Made by a program: the position numbers and the translations under genes
Notes under the pieces: generated by a model
What the model was told of the DNA's origin: nothing
The model's input: the letters and a program-made list of their open reading frames with translations, nothing else
Databases searched by the model: none
Shown here: positions 7,233 through 15,075 of the stretch, piece by piece
Numbering within the stretch: position 1 is the stretch's first letter
Layout of the letters: each line of letters opens with the position of its first letter
Source: an uncultured Candidatus Melainabacteria bacterium
GTDB lineage: Bacteria; Cyanobacteriota; Vampirovibrionia; Gastranaerophilales; Gastranaerophilaceae
NCBI GenBank assembly: GCA_949741915.1
Contig: CATJOM010000083.1
Location: 1-42,325 of the forward strand
DNA length: 42,325 bases
Direction: 5' to 3'

Positions 7233-9065
7233 ATGTGTCTAAATGTCTCTGAGATTGAGATTCAGGACTTGATGTTTCTGCGAAACAGAGTGATTAATGT
7301 GTATGCAAAGGAGCATACGCATATGGCAGAATTTACTCCAGAAAAATGTAAACAAATAGCACTCGCAAGATTAGACATTGTTCACAAATGGCTTGAGTTC
7401 AGAAAGAAATCTCAAAATAAACTTCAAGCCGATTATGATTTTGTAAAATTACATAATACTTCAAATTCTCACTTATTTGAGATTTTAGGTAAGATATCTC
7501 GCGGCAGTTTGCACCGTTGGTATGCGATGCTAAATGAAACAGAAGATTATACAAAACTCTTGCCACAATATAAGTACAGTAGTGTTAATGATTACAGAAC
7601 TGTATTAAATAATGAAGAAATAAAAATATTTATGGGGTTGCTTTTGCATCCCAATAGACTTTCAATCGGAAAAGCAATTGCTTTAACAAAGTACAAATTA
7701 AAAGAACAAGGTCAAAATTTTATTCCGGCTGATATTACATTCAGGCGTTATGCCAAGTGGTTCAAAGATAATAATTACGATAAATGGATTCTTGCTCGTG
7801 ACGGAGAAAAAGCACTGTCAGATATAGTCGAACCTTATATAAAACGTGATGCAAGTTTGCTTGAAGTCGGGGATATTCTTGTAGCAGACGGACATAAATT
7901 GGCCTTTCAAGTAATAAATCCATTTACAGGAAAACCCTGCAGAGCAACATTAGTCGGATTTTTGGATTGGAAATCAGCTGCGTTAGTTGGTTATGAAATT
8001 ATGCTTGAAGAAAATACGCAGTGTATCGCAAGTGCACTCCATAATGCGATAATAAATCTTGATATGGTTCCCAAAATTGTATATCAGGATAACGGCAGAG
8101 CATTCAGAGCTAAATATTTTACGGATGACAAAGGCTTTACTGAATTAGGTTTTCAGGGATTATATTCAAAACTCGGAATTGAAACAGTATTTGCTCGACC
8201 GTATAACGCTAGAGCAAAAGTTATTGAAAGATTCTTTAAAGAATTTCAAGAAGGGTTTGAAAAGTTACTCCCAAGTTATATCGGAAGCAGCATTCAGAAT
8301 AAACCCGCCTATATGATGCGGAACGAAAAATTGCACAAAAGTTTGCACAATGAATATATTCCTACCATTGAAGAAACAATAAAAATGATTGATATGTGGT
8401 TGAGTTTTAAGAATTCACAGCCTTGCCCGAATGCACCGGATAAAACAATAGCTGAAATTTTATCCAGAAGAAAAAGACAAAACATTGATATTAATACACT
8501 TGATGATTTAATGCTAGCTACGGAAGTAAAAACAATTCAAAGAAACGGCATAAGGTTCTTAAATTGTGACTATTTTGATGAAAGATTGTACGGATTCAAG
8601 AGCAAAGTATTAATAAAATATAATCTTTTTGACCTTACAAGCATTAAAGTTTACACCCAAAAAGGCGAATATCTTTGCACTGCAGAACGAGTAACAGAAA
8701 CTCATCCAATGGCAAAACTTTTAGGTGATGTTAAAGATTTTGAAGATTACAAACAAAAAATTGTCCGTCAGCGCCAATTAAAAAAGAAAACTTTTGAATC
8801 TGTTAAAAAATATTTGAAAACAGAAGATATAAAATTACTTGAAACCCAAATGGAACCTGCTGAAATTCAAATGCCGTTCAAATCGGATTCAAAAAGGGTT
8901 CAAACGCTGTTCAAAAATAATTCAGAAAAATATGAATATTTGATTGCGAATGAACCAAATAATTCTTGGATAACAGAATTTAAGCAAACAAAGGAGTATC
9001 GATTATTGTATGAACAAGATTTTTGTAAAAACGCAAAACGTCAAAAACTTTATCGGACTTGTTGA
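7233..9065 (+). CDS. Mu-type DDE transposase (MuA/TnsB-like)
   Basis: A protein of 610 residues from the ATG at 7233 (a TTG at 7221 would add four). It has an N-terminal DNA-binding part, an RNase H-fold integrase core and a C-terminal Mu-type region. The catalytic triad is readable: D219 in ILVADGHKLAF, D286 in VYQDNGRAF and E332 in KVIERFFKEF, with the YNARAK segment just before the glutamate. It would cut and join the element ends. The C-terminus is basic with many lysines and a long helical part, where Mu-family proteins contact the ATPase partner. It overlaps the ATPase gene by 56 bases, indicating coupled expression. No frameshift is seen, so it may still be active. No good ribosome binding site precedes either start. 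Confidence 0.88.
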   Translation: MCLNVSEIEIQDLMFLRNRVINVYAKEHTHMAEFTPEKCKQIALARLDIVHKWLEFRKKSQNKLQADYDFVKLHNTSNSHLFEILGKISRGSLHRWYAMLNETEDYTKLLPQYKYSSVNDYRTVLNNEEIKIFMGLLLHPNRLSIGKAIALTKYKLKEQGQNFIPADITFRRYAKWFKDNNYDKWILARDGEKALSDIVEPYIKRDASLLEVGDILVADGHKLAFQVINPFTGKPCRATLVGFLDWKSAALVGYEIMLEENTQCIASALHNAIINLDMVPKIVYQDNGRAFRAKYFTDDKGFTELGFQGLYSKLGIETVFARPYNARAKVIERFFKEFQEGFEKLLPSYIGSSIQNKPAYMMRNEKLHKSLHNEYIPTIEETIKMIDMWLSFKNSQPCPNAPDKTIAEILSRRKRQNIDINTLDDLMLATEVKTIQRNGIRFLNCDYFDERLYGFKSKVLIKYNLFDLTSIKVYTQKGEYLCTAERVTETHPMAKLLGDVKDFEDYKQKIVRQRQLKKKTFESVKKYLKTEDIKLLETQMEPAEIQMPFKSDSKRVQTLFKNNSEKYEYLIANEPNNSWITEFKQTKEYRLLYEQDFCKNAKRQKLYRTC

Positions 9066-9690
9066 AAATCTGATAAGCAAACCGAAGAATATTCCGAAAA
9101 TGGGACTTGTTTATGGCGAACCCGGCTTAGGAAAATCGCAGACAGCTTTGTGGCTTGCTTGTAAATATGACGGAATTTATCTGAGAGCATCAAACCTTAT
9201 GACTGGTAGGTGGCTGCTTGAAGAAATTGTTAAAGAGCTTGACGAGATACCGAGATTTTTGACTTCGGATAACTTTAATATTGTGGTTAAAAAGCTGAAA
9301 CAAAATCCGCAGGACATTTTTATTGATGAGATTGATTACCTAATGAATAACTATAAAACGATTGAAACTCTGCGGGATATTCACGATGAAACTGGCTGCC
9401 CGATAATTTTTATCGGAATGGGCTTGGCACACAGGAAACTTGAACGATACAAACACCTTTATGACAGGTTTTCAGAGATCCTAAAATTTGAAACTTTTGG
9501 AGTAAATGATTTAAGCCAAATTATTAATCAGTTGTCAGAAGTTACATTTACTCCTGATGCTATTGAATATATCCATTCAAAATACAACAGGTTCAGACAA
9601 ATTGTTCAGCTGATAAACCAAATGGAAACTTTTTCACAAGACAATAACTTAACGGAAATTACAAAAGAAATTATGGAGCAAATATTATGA
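9010..9690 (+). CDS. AAA+ transposition ATPase (MuB/TniB-like)
   Basis: A 226-residue AAA+ ATPase with Walker A GEPGLGKSQT (about 36-45), Walker B DIFIDEIDYL (about 100-109) and a sensor-1-like strand IIFIGMG. The small size and position directly behind a MuA-type transposase identify it as the target-selection/activator ATPase of the element, as MuB or TnsC/TniB are for theirs. The C-terminal part (FGVNDLSQIINQLSEVTFTPDA...) is the helical lid. The start overlaps the transposase end in another frame. It could also resemble ExeA-type ATPases, but the context argues for transposition. Confidence 0.85.
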   Translation: MNKIFVKTQNVKNFIGLVENLISKPKNIPKMGLVYGEPGLGKSQTALWLACKYDGIYLRASNLMTGRWLLEEIVKELDEIPRFLTSDNFNIVVKKLKQNPQDIFIDEIDYLMNNYKTIETLRDIHDETGCPIIFIGMGLAHRKLERYKHLYDRFSEILKFETFGVNDLSQIINQLSEVTFTPDAIEYIHSKYNRFRQIVQLINQMETFSQDNNLTEITKEIMEQIL

Positions 9691-9693
9691 AGC

Positions 9694-9782
9694 GGATTTT
9701 CGGTAGGGCGCCGTGTGAGCGTAAGCGAACCCAGCCCGTAAGGTGTCGGTCGGACGTTACTCCGCCGACACCCCGAAAATCC
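9694..9782 (+). ncRNA. GC-rich multi-stem element, putative structured RNA
   Basis: The 111 bases between the ATPase and the next gene are strikingly GC-rich for this genome. An outer stem GGATTTTCGG (9694-9703) pairs perfectly with CCGAAAATCC (9773-9782). Inside, GGTGTCGG-t-CGGA (9742-9754) pairs with TCCG-CCGACACC (9761-9772) around a CGTTAC loop, and GGGC (9706-9709) can pair with GCCC near 9733, giving a three-way-junction fold. It may be a regulatory RNA, a leader controlling the 9802 gene, or a DNA site for the recombination proteins. The opposite strand folds equally well. Confidence 0.5.
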
Positions 9783-9801
9783 AAGACAGAAAGGAACAAA
9801 A

Positions 9802-10311
9802 ATGAACATTCTTAAATTGGCACGACATTTAAAAGAATTTACCCTTGATGAAATCGAAATGATTGCGGAATGCGATTGTAAAACAGAACTTGAACAGCTT
9901 TTGAACAAGGGTAAATCGGTCTTTGAACAAGGTTTGTATAAATATAAGGAGCCGAAGCAAAAACAAACTTTTGAATTTATTGCAAAACCTAAAATATATA
10001 AAAACAAGAAAATTTTGTTTAAAGATATGGCTTTGTATTATTTGAATAACAGAGATTTGACCTATTCAACATACAAAGGTTATCGTTATCAACTTAAATA
10101 TAACATTCTGCCATATTTTGGCGAAAAATATATTGATGAAATAACTTATGAAATGCTTATAGATTTTATGACTATAATGAAATCAAAATATAAACCAAAA
10201 ACAGCAAGTAACGGAGTAACTTTGGTTGGCAGTATTATGAAATATGCATTTTTTGAAGGGTATATAAAATACAACCCTTACTTTGGTGTTAGAAATTCAA
10301 TGTGTAAATAA
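9802..10311 (+). CDS. Free-standing tyrosine-recombinase core-binding domain
   Basis: A 169-residue protein. Residues about 1-45 are a short helical region (LARHLKEFTLDEIEMIAE), 70-165 are a phage-integrase SAM-like core-binding domain: LFKDMALYYLNNRD, the LTYSTYKGYRYQLKYNILPYFG segment, IDEITYEMLIDFM and the closing YIKYNPYFGVRN. The protein stops at NSMCK exactly where the catalytic domain with its R-H-R-Y residues should begin, so it cannot recombine DNA by itself. AGAAAGGAA lies about 8 bases upstream of the ATG and the frame is clean. It may be a decayed integrase, perhaps from an ssrA-targeting element, or a DNA-binding accessory factor. Confidence 0.7.
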   Translation: MNILKLARHLKEFTLDEIEMIAECDCKTELEQLLNKGKSVFEQGLYKYKEPKQKQTFEFIAKPKIYKNKKILFKDMALYYLNNRDLTYSTYKGYRYQLKYNILPYFGEKYIDEITYEMLIDFMTIMKSKYKPKTASNGVTLVGSIMKYAFFEGYIKYNPYFGVRNSMCK

Positions 10312-10320
10312 GGAGAGACT

Positions 10321-10728
10321 ATGACAAAATTGGATAAATTATCGCAAGCAGAACAGATGTACATTTATGAGAACCAACCACTCGATTTGATTGGTAAAAA
10401 ACTTGCTCTTTCACGCAGGACTTTATTCTATTGGAAGAAAGAATATGAATGGGATAAAAAGAGGTTTGAAAATGGCAGAGAACAAGAGCTTTTTAATCGA
10501 GAATTGATAAATTTTGCACAAAAAATTATGGATAAAATTTCAAATGATATTGACAATAATCAACAAACCCCGCAAGCAGAAATGTATTCACTGATGAATA
10601 TTTTAAAAAATCTACCGCAAATGAAAACTCAAATCCCAGAGCCAAAACAAAAACTAAAGTCTAAAAAGAAAGAATATTTACCGGAAGATATTGTAAAAAT
10701 AGTTGAAAGAGATATTTTAGGCATGTAA
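10321..10728 (+). CDS. Terminase small subunit-like phage protein (DUF1804-type)
   Basis: A 135-residue protein with an N-terminal helix-turn-helix (QAEQMYIYENQPLDLIGKKLALSRRTLFYWKKEYEWDKKR) of the kind found in phage terminase small subunits and Mu-like DUF1804 proteins. The rest is helical and charged, with a low-complexity lysine stretch near 100-115. AAGGAGA stands 5 bases before the ATG and the preceding stop is 9 bases away, so it belongs to the Mu-like operon. In a complete phage it would bind packaging sites; here no large terminase follows, so the function may be lost or changed. A short ATAGC/GCTAT hairpin follows the stop. Confidence 0.6.
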   Translation: MTKLDKLSQAEQMYIYENQPLDLIGKKLALSRRTLFYWKKEYEWDKKRFENGREQELFNRELINFAQKIMDKISNDIDNNQQTPQAEMYSLMNILKNLPQMKTQIPEPKQKLKSKKKEYLPEDIVKIVERDILGM

Positions 10729-10830
10729 ACATAGCACCACGCTATTTTATAAAATATTATTTTTATTTTGTTTATCTACATATTAAATGTTTGTATTGAT
10801 AATGCATAAATATTTTTTGTTCTAATAAAA

Positions 10831-11556
10831 CTAAGAAAGTTCTTGAACTTGTTTTTCCAGCAAACTTTTTCTACCATCCCAACTGATTTTGAATTTATGA
10901 TAATTATCCAATTTTGTTAGGTTTGATGTTAATTCTAGTTTTAATGACGCAACATATTCATGCAATTTGCCTATTAAAATAAGAAGAGCTTCTCTATCAT
11001 TTATTACTTGTTGTTCGTAAGGCAAAAGCATATTTGCGGCATATCCCTGTAATCGTTTTAGTTCCAGATCTTTTACAGTTAGCTCGTGATACAAAACGCC
11101 TTGGTTTCTTTCACCTACAATATTGTGTAAATTGTATAACTTCAGGTTAAAACTTAAAAATTGTTCTAATAAACTATTAAATTTGCTGTCAAAGAAGCTT
11201 GTATATTCATCAAAATCAAATTCTTTTATTGTATTTATAATTTCCATTGTCAGTTTATAATTTATCCTAAAATTCATATCCGTAATTTCTTTTTTTATAA
11301 GAAAATTACCTAAATTTTTATCAATTACACAGAGTGTAAAATAAATTTCCGCGAAATTGTTATATAGTTTGTTTATAATCTTATTTTTTTCATAAAGGAA
11401 CAAGATTATTGAAGTCATGCCTGTTAACACCACTCCGGTAAATACGCCTGTAGAAAGATCATAAAACTTATTATTTTGTTCAGTAACAAAAATTCCAATT
11501 AAAGACAAAATTAGTATAATTATGCAAGATATAATAATGTGTTTTTGTAATCTCAT
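10831..11556 (-). CDS. Membrane protein with long cytoplasmic helical domain
   Basis: An unrecognised 241-residue protein. It begins with two membrane helices (about 7-25 and 36-56) separated by a short loop, followed by some 185 residues of mostly helical, charged sequence ending in a possible coiled coil. GGAGC lies 6 bases before the ATG. It is transcribed toward the Mu-like genes, and lies downstream of the small-protein run on the same strand. The plan of membrane anchor plus helical cytoplasmic part recalls the two smaller membrane proteins at 16341 and 23866 but I see no sequence similarity. It might be a host-interaction or defence-associated gene. Confidence 0.65.
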   Translation of the reverse strand: MRLQKHIIISCIIILILSLIGIFVTEQNNKFYDLSTGVFTGVVLTGMTSIILFLYEKNKIINKLYNNFAEIYFTLCVIDKNLGNFLIKKEITDMNFRINYKLTMEIINTIKEFDFDEYTSFFDSKFNSLLEQFLSFNLKLYNLHNIVGERNQGVLYHELTVKDLELKRLQGYAANMLLPYEQQVINDREALLILIGKLHEYVASLKLELTSNLTKLDNYHKFKISWDGRKSLLEKQVQELS

Positions 11557-11646
11557 TTTAGCTCCTTTTTACTAAGAATATCACAAATATAGAGCAAAAC
11601 GAAGATATAAATAATTTCACAAAATACTTATTACAAGCTAAGATAT

Positions 11647-11880
11647 TTAAAGTCTTTCAATGTACCAATTTGACATTCCAAAATGATTATAATTCCATTG
11701 TAGTTCAAAATAAAAATTAAACTCCAAAGAATTATCATCTTTGAAGCTCCAAGAATATTTATTTAATTGTGTTTTACGGTAACTTTCAAATGCATCCTGA
11801 ATTTCTTTTGCAAACTTTTTTCGGAATTCAGAATACGGAATATCCAATGTCTCTTTAGTTAATTTATTCTTCAAAATCAT
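11647..11880 (-). CDS. Small hypothetical protein (77 aa)
   Basis: I take the start at the ATG at 11880 (MILKNKLTKETLDIP) because it overlaps the end of the preceding gene by 17 bases and has a GAGAG stretch upstream; longer readings to 11970 run antiparallel to normal spacing and add an odd N-terminus. The protein has an amphipathic helix (YSEFRKKFAKEIQDAFESYRKT) followed by an aromatic-rich strand region (FNFYFELQWNYNHFGMSNWYIERL). No family is recognised. It is the last of four small minus-strand genes. Confidence 0.5.
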   Translation of the reverse strand: MILKNKLTKETLDIPYSEFRKKFAKEIQDAFESYRKTQLNKYSWSFKDDNSLEFNFYFELQWNYNHFGMSNWYIERL

Positions 11881-12064
11881 CTTCAAACTCTCTAATATCA
11901 TCAAGTTCAATGTTGTAACGTTTGCCGGTCTTATCAACACAAGTAGCGAAATCGACGGTTTTATCAGCATACTTGTTTTCCCATAAACAAATCAACAGTC
12001 CGATTTCTTGGGTTTTTAAGTTTAAAATTTTTGTTCCGTATAGTTTGTGATCTTTTTCAACCAT
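11864..12064 (-). CDS. Small hypothetical protein (66 aa)
   Basis: An acidic, beta-rich small protein (YGTKILNLKTQEIGLLICLWENKYADKTVDFATCVDKTGKRY) ending in an acidic tail DDIREFEDDFEE. It looks like a compact barrel domain, as in many small phage and island proteins that read as 'DNA mimic' or adaptor folds, but no family is recognised. It follows the 12068 gene by 3 bases and overlaps the 11647 gene, so the three are co-transcribed and probably coupled. Confidence 0.55.
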   Translation of the reverse strand: MVEKDHKLYGTKILNLKTQEIGLLICLWENKYADKTVDFATCVDKTGKRYNIELDDIREFEDDFEE

Positions 12065-12067
12065 AAT

Positions 12068-12280
12068 TTAACCTTTCGTTATTGTGATATCCGCGTATAT
12101 CTCATCCGGCTTATCAGGATCAATCAAAAAATCTTTATCAAATACATATCTTTCTCCATCCGATGCAACGCAGCCAACAGTATTGTGTTCGCCAAAACAA
12201 ACAACCGTAAACTCTTCGCTATCTTTTTCAAACCAACCTTTGAGCTTTTTCAATCTATATTTTTTACCGATTTCAATCAT
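12068..12280 (-). CDS. Small hypothetical protein (70 aa)
   Basis: A 70-residue probable beta-barrel protein beginning MIEIGKKYRLKKLKGWFEKDSEEFTVVCFGE and continuing NTVGCVASDGERYVFDKDFL. It shares with its downstream neighbour the layout 'value, turn, GxRY, acidic end', so the two may be diverged duplicates. AAAGGGAAA precedes the ATG. Function unknown; the small size, strand and position next to mobile genes suggest a phage or plasmid accessory protein. Confidence 0.55.
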   Translation of the reverse strand: MIEIGKKYRLKKLKGWFEKDSEEFTVVCFGEHNTVGCVASDGERYVFDKDFLIDPDKPDEIYADITITKG

Positions 12281-12419
12281 AGTATTTCCCTTTCAAGCTT
12301 CACAATTCATCACTCTTTAAGCGAGAAACATCAAGTGTATGCGTCTAAAATCGTATCATTTGGACATAATAATTTTTGAACGCTATTTAAACGGCTTTAA
12401 AACACCTTTTAAACGGCAT

Positions 12420-12626
12420 TTAAATTTCGACATCTTTTTCGTGATCTATAAAGAATACATTCAAAACATCCGCATCATTTCGCAGGTGCTTGATTACCGG
12501 CGCAAGATTGTAACATTCTTCTATCTCCGGCTGATTTGCTACAAAATAATCAATAACAACCGCGGTATTATAAATATTCTCCGACCACTTACTTAATTGC
12601 TTGAACTCTTTTGGGGTAATATTCAA
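12420..12626 (-). CDS. Small helical hypothetical protein (68 aa), TTG start
   Basis: The frame starts at a TTG at 12626 and reads NITPKEFKQLSKWSENIYN, a helical protein with conserved-looking aromatic positions. The strong ribosome binding site AAGGGAGG upstream sits not before this TTG but before an ATG at about 12640 that opens the five-codon peptide MEKSD, whose TGA overlaps the TTG (TTGA). So translation may restart after the mini-ORF, or a one-base change has split an original longer N-terminus. It is the first gene of the minus-strand small-protein run. Three TTTAAA(C)GGC-like words lie after its stop (about 12380-12420). Confidence 0.5.
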   Translation of the reverse strand: MNITPKEFKQLSKWSENIYNTAVVIDYFVANQPEIEECYNLAPVIKHLRNDADVLNVFFIDHEKDVEI

Positions 12627-12810
12627 TCCGACTTTTCCATACGACCTCCCTTAAACGTGTTGTATACATCACTCAAAGTCTCAAAATTATCAAACAAACT
12701 TTACAAAGCTTAACAAAAGAGCATGCGCCAAAACGCTTTCAGTGAAAGAATTTAAGGTAAATGACAATTAAATAAAATTGTGAGTATAACACATTACTAC
12801 AAAAATAATC
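12627..12810. other. Divergent intergenic region before hsd operon
   Basis: No gene is seen. It contains the leader of the minus-strand small-protein genes and a 13-base palindrome CTTTCAGTGAAAG (12736-12748), a reasonable repressor-binding site between the two divergent transcription units. Confidence 0.35.
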
Positions 12811-12850
12811 TTGACAAATATTGCTCTAGCATGTTATATTATGAGTATAA
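12781..12850 (+). promoter_or_regulatory. Promoter of the type I RM operon with repeated TGAGTATAA
   Basis: TTGACA (12811-12816) and TATATT (12835-12840) are 18 bases apart, a strong vegetative promoter about 40 bases before the first gene. The nine-base word TGAGTATAA occurs at 12781-12789 and again at 12842-12850, bracketing the promoter 61 bases apart, so it may be an operator for a repressor that loops or blocks the start site. A good Shine-Dalgarno (TAGGAG) precedes the ATG at 12883. Confidence 0.5.
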
Positions 12851-12882
12851 TAACTTACGATTATAATTTTTAGGAGTAAAGC

Positions 12883-13572
12883 ATGGTCAAATACTTTAAA
12901 ACTATATCTAATATTATAACAGGGCATGTTTTTAGAAACAAGATACCCTATAATACTGACGGAAATATAAACTTGCTTAATATGGATGCTATTTCTACTG
13001 CTGGTATAGTGCGTATTTCAGAAAATGATATAAAAAAAATACAACTAGACGATATTAAACCGGAAGAAATTATCATGCCGGGAGACATTTTATTTAAAGC
13101 AAAAGGGCTTAATAATACAGCTGTGCTAATCGATAGTATCCCTGCAAATACAACAGTTACAGCTTCCTGTCACATTATAAGGGTTACAGATAAAAACTTC
13201 TTACCGGAATACGTCTGCTCATGGCTAAATAGTGCAGCAGCGAAAAATCATTTTTCGAAAGGTGCAGGTCAAGCAACTGGGGTTACAATTGCAAATGTCA
13301 GCAAGGCAACGCTTGAATCATTAGAAATCCCCTTGATACCATTAAAAAATCAAAAGCTCATTTCTGATATAGAAGAATGCGCTAAACAAGTGTATGACCT
13401 ATCTATAAAAATTGCAGATAATAAAAATTTATTATACCGTGCAATTATTGAAAAGGAATTGCAAAAAGAATCAAATGGCAATATAGAAAATATTAAAAAT
13501 GATGTAATTTATGATCCTGCTTGTGGTTCTGGTTCATTATTAATACAAAATATCAAAAATATTAGGAGATAA
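12883..13572 (+). CDS. Half-size HsdS-like specificity protein with HsdM motif-I tail
   Basis: A 229-residue protein. Residues 1-195 look like a single target-recognition domain plus one conserved helix of a type I specificity subunit: the strand-rich part with IMPGDILFKAKGLNN, the CHIIRV and YVCSWLNSAAAK segments, then ISKATLE-type LEIPLIPLKNQKLISDIEE and a helix. The last 20 or so residues read IYDPACGSGSLLIQN, the AdoMet-binding motif I of an HsdM subunit, although no methylase domain surrounds it. The DNA for this tail shares 18 identical bases (13519-13536) with hsdM (14203-14220). This suggests a fusion or recombination product. As a half-S it could dimerise to form a full specificity unit or compete with hsdS at 16790. 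Confidence 0.75.
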   Translation: MVKYFKTISNIITGHVFRNKIPYNTDGNINLLNMDAISTAGIVRISENDIKKIQLDDIKPEEIIMPGDILFKAKGLNNTAVLIDSIPANTTVTASCHIIRVTDKNFLPEYVCSWLNSAAAKNHFSKGAGQATGVTIANVSKATLESLEIPLIPLKNQKLISDIEECAKQVYDLSIKIADNKNLLYRAIIEKELQKESNGNIENIKNDVIYDPACGSGSLLIQNIKNIRR

Positions 13573-13575
13573 AAT

Positions 13576-15075
13576 ATGGCAGTAATCAATCAAGATGAAA
13601 TTAACAACATTGTATGGAAAGCGTGCGACACTTTTAGAGGTGTTGTGGACCCTTCTGAATACAAAAATTATATTTTGGTATTCTTATTTATCAAATACAT
13701 TAGCGACGTTTGGAAAGATAAGCATGAAGAACTAAAGAAAGAGTTTGGTAATGATACAGAAAGAATAAAAAGACGTCTTGAAAGGGAAAGGTTCAAATTA
13801 GACGAAACCTGTACTTATGATTATTTGTTCAAACATAGAAACGATAACCAAATAGGACAATTAATAAATCAAGCTTTAGAAAAAATTGAAGAAGATAACA
13901 AAGCTAAACTTGAAGGCGTGTTCCGCAATATTGACTTTAATTCGGATATGCAACTTGGTGAAACAAAGGAAAGAAACGCACGCTTAAAAAATCTAATAGA
14001 AGATTTTTCTGACCCGAGATTAGATTTAAGACCTTCCAAAGTAGGTAAATCAGATATTATTGGTAATGTTTATGAATATTTGATTGCAAGATTTGCTGCC
14101 GGCGCCGGTAAAAAAGGCGGAGAATTTTATACCCCATCACAGGTATCTGTTCTGCTTTCAAAATTAGTCGAACCTAAAGAAGGCGACAGGATTTGTGACC
14201 CCGCTTGTGGTTCTGGTTCACTTTTGATAAAGGCTGCAAATGAAGTCGGTTCAGATAATTATTCCTTATACGGGCAGGAAAGCAACGGCAGCACTTGGGC
14301 TTTATGTAAAATGAATATGTTTTTGCACAGCAAAGATAATGCGAGAATCGAGTGGGGTGATACCTTAAACAACCCTAAACTTATTGAAGGTGATACTACG
14401 ATGAAGTTTGATGTAGTTGTTGCTAATCCTCCATTCTCTCTGGATAAATGGGGTGCTGAAAATGCTACTTCTGACAGATTCAACCGCTATTGGAGAGGTG
14501 TTCCGCCTAAAAACAGAGGGGATTATGCATTTATTTCACATATGATTGAAACTGCTGTTGCCGATGGCGGTAAAGTCGGAGTCGTTGTGCCTCACGGTGT
14601 CCTATTCAGAGAAGGAGCGGAAGGTAAAATCAGAAAAGAATTTATTGAAAATGATAATTTCTTAGATGCAGTAATTGGTTTGCCACAAAATCTATTCTAT
14701 GGTACAGGAATCCCGGCTGCAATTCTGGTGTTCAAGAAGAATAGAAAAAATAATGACATCTTGTTTATAGATGCTTCAAGGGAATATGAATCAGGTAAAA
14801 ATCAGAATATATTACGTGATTCGGATATCGAAAAAATTGTTCAAACATATAAAAAACGTGAAACAATTGAAAAATACTCTTATCTTGCAACTTTGGACGA
14901 AATTAAAGAAAACGAATACAACCTGAATATTCCTCGATATGTTGATACTTTCGAAGAAGAAGCGGAGATTGATATTCAAGCGACTCAAAAGGAGATTGAA
15001 AACCTTGAAAAACAGTTGGCTGACGTTCAATCAAAAATGAAAGGATACTTAAAGGAGCTTGGGATAAATGGATAA
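13576..15075 (+). CDS. hsdM: Type I restriction-modification methyltransferase subunit HsdM
   Basis: A 499-residue N6-adenine methyltransferase subunit. The helical HsdM N-terminal domain (about 8-150, with FLFIKYISDVWKDK) is followed by the AdoMet domain: GGEFYTPSQV (181-190), motif I DPACGSGSLL (208-217) and catalytic motif NPPF (284-287). A C-terminal coiled coil (about 460-495) would contact HsdS. With HsdS it methylates one adenine per strand at a bipartite site; with HsdR the complex cuts unmodified DNA. AGGAGA lies 6 bases before the ATG and the start is 3 bases after the half-S gene. It overlaps the rhuM gene by 8 bases. Confidence 0.96.
   Translation: MAVINQDEINNIVWKACDTFRGVVDPSEYKNYILVFLFIKYISDVWKDKHEELKKEFGNDTERIKRRLERERFKLDETCTYDYLFKHRNDNQIGQLINQALEKIEEDNKAKLEGVFRNIDFNSDMQLGETKERNARLKNLIEDFSDPRLDLRPSKVGKSDIIGNVYEYLIARFAAGAGKKGGEFYTPSQVSVLLSKLVEPKEGDRICDPACGSGSLLIKAANEVGSDNYSLYGQESNGSTWALCKMNMFLHSKDNARIEWGDTLNNPKLIEGDTTMKFDVVVANPPFSLDKWGAENATSDRFNRYWRGVPPKNRGDYAFISHMIETAVADGGKVGVVVPHGVLFREGAEGKIRKEFIENDNFLDAVIGLPQNLFYGTGIPAAILVFKKNRKNNDILFIDASREYESGKNQNILRDSDIEKIVQTYKKRETIEKYSYLATLDEIKENEYNLNIPRYVDTFEEEAEIDIQATQKEIENLEKQLADVQSKMKGYLKELGING

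Larger units (their letters stand above)
7081..10728 (+). mobile_element. Remnant Mu-like transposon or prophage early region
   Basis: Four genes in a row on the plus strand (MuA-type transposase, MuB-type ATPase, integrase-like DNA-binding domain, terminase small subunit-like protein), preceded by clustered repeats, make up the replication/transposition module of a Mu-like element. No capsid, tail or lysis genes follow, and no matching right end or target duplication could be recognised, so the outer borders are only approximate. The module starts about 170 bases after ssrA. Confidence 0.65.

Noticed and set aside
9694-9782. Retron or DGR RNA
   Set aside because: No reverse transcriptase gene anywhere in the window.
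12047-12379. 110-codon plus-strand frame
   Set aside because: Antisense to two small genes that have ribosome sites and natural spacing.
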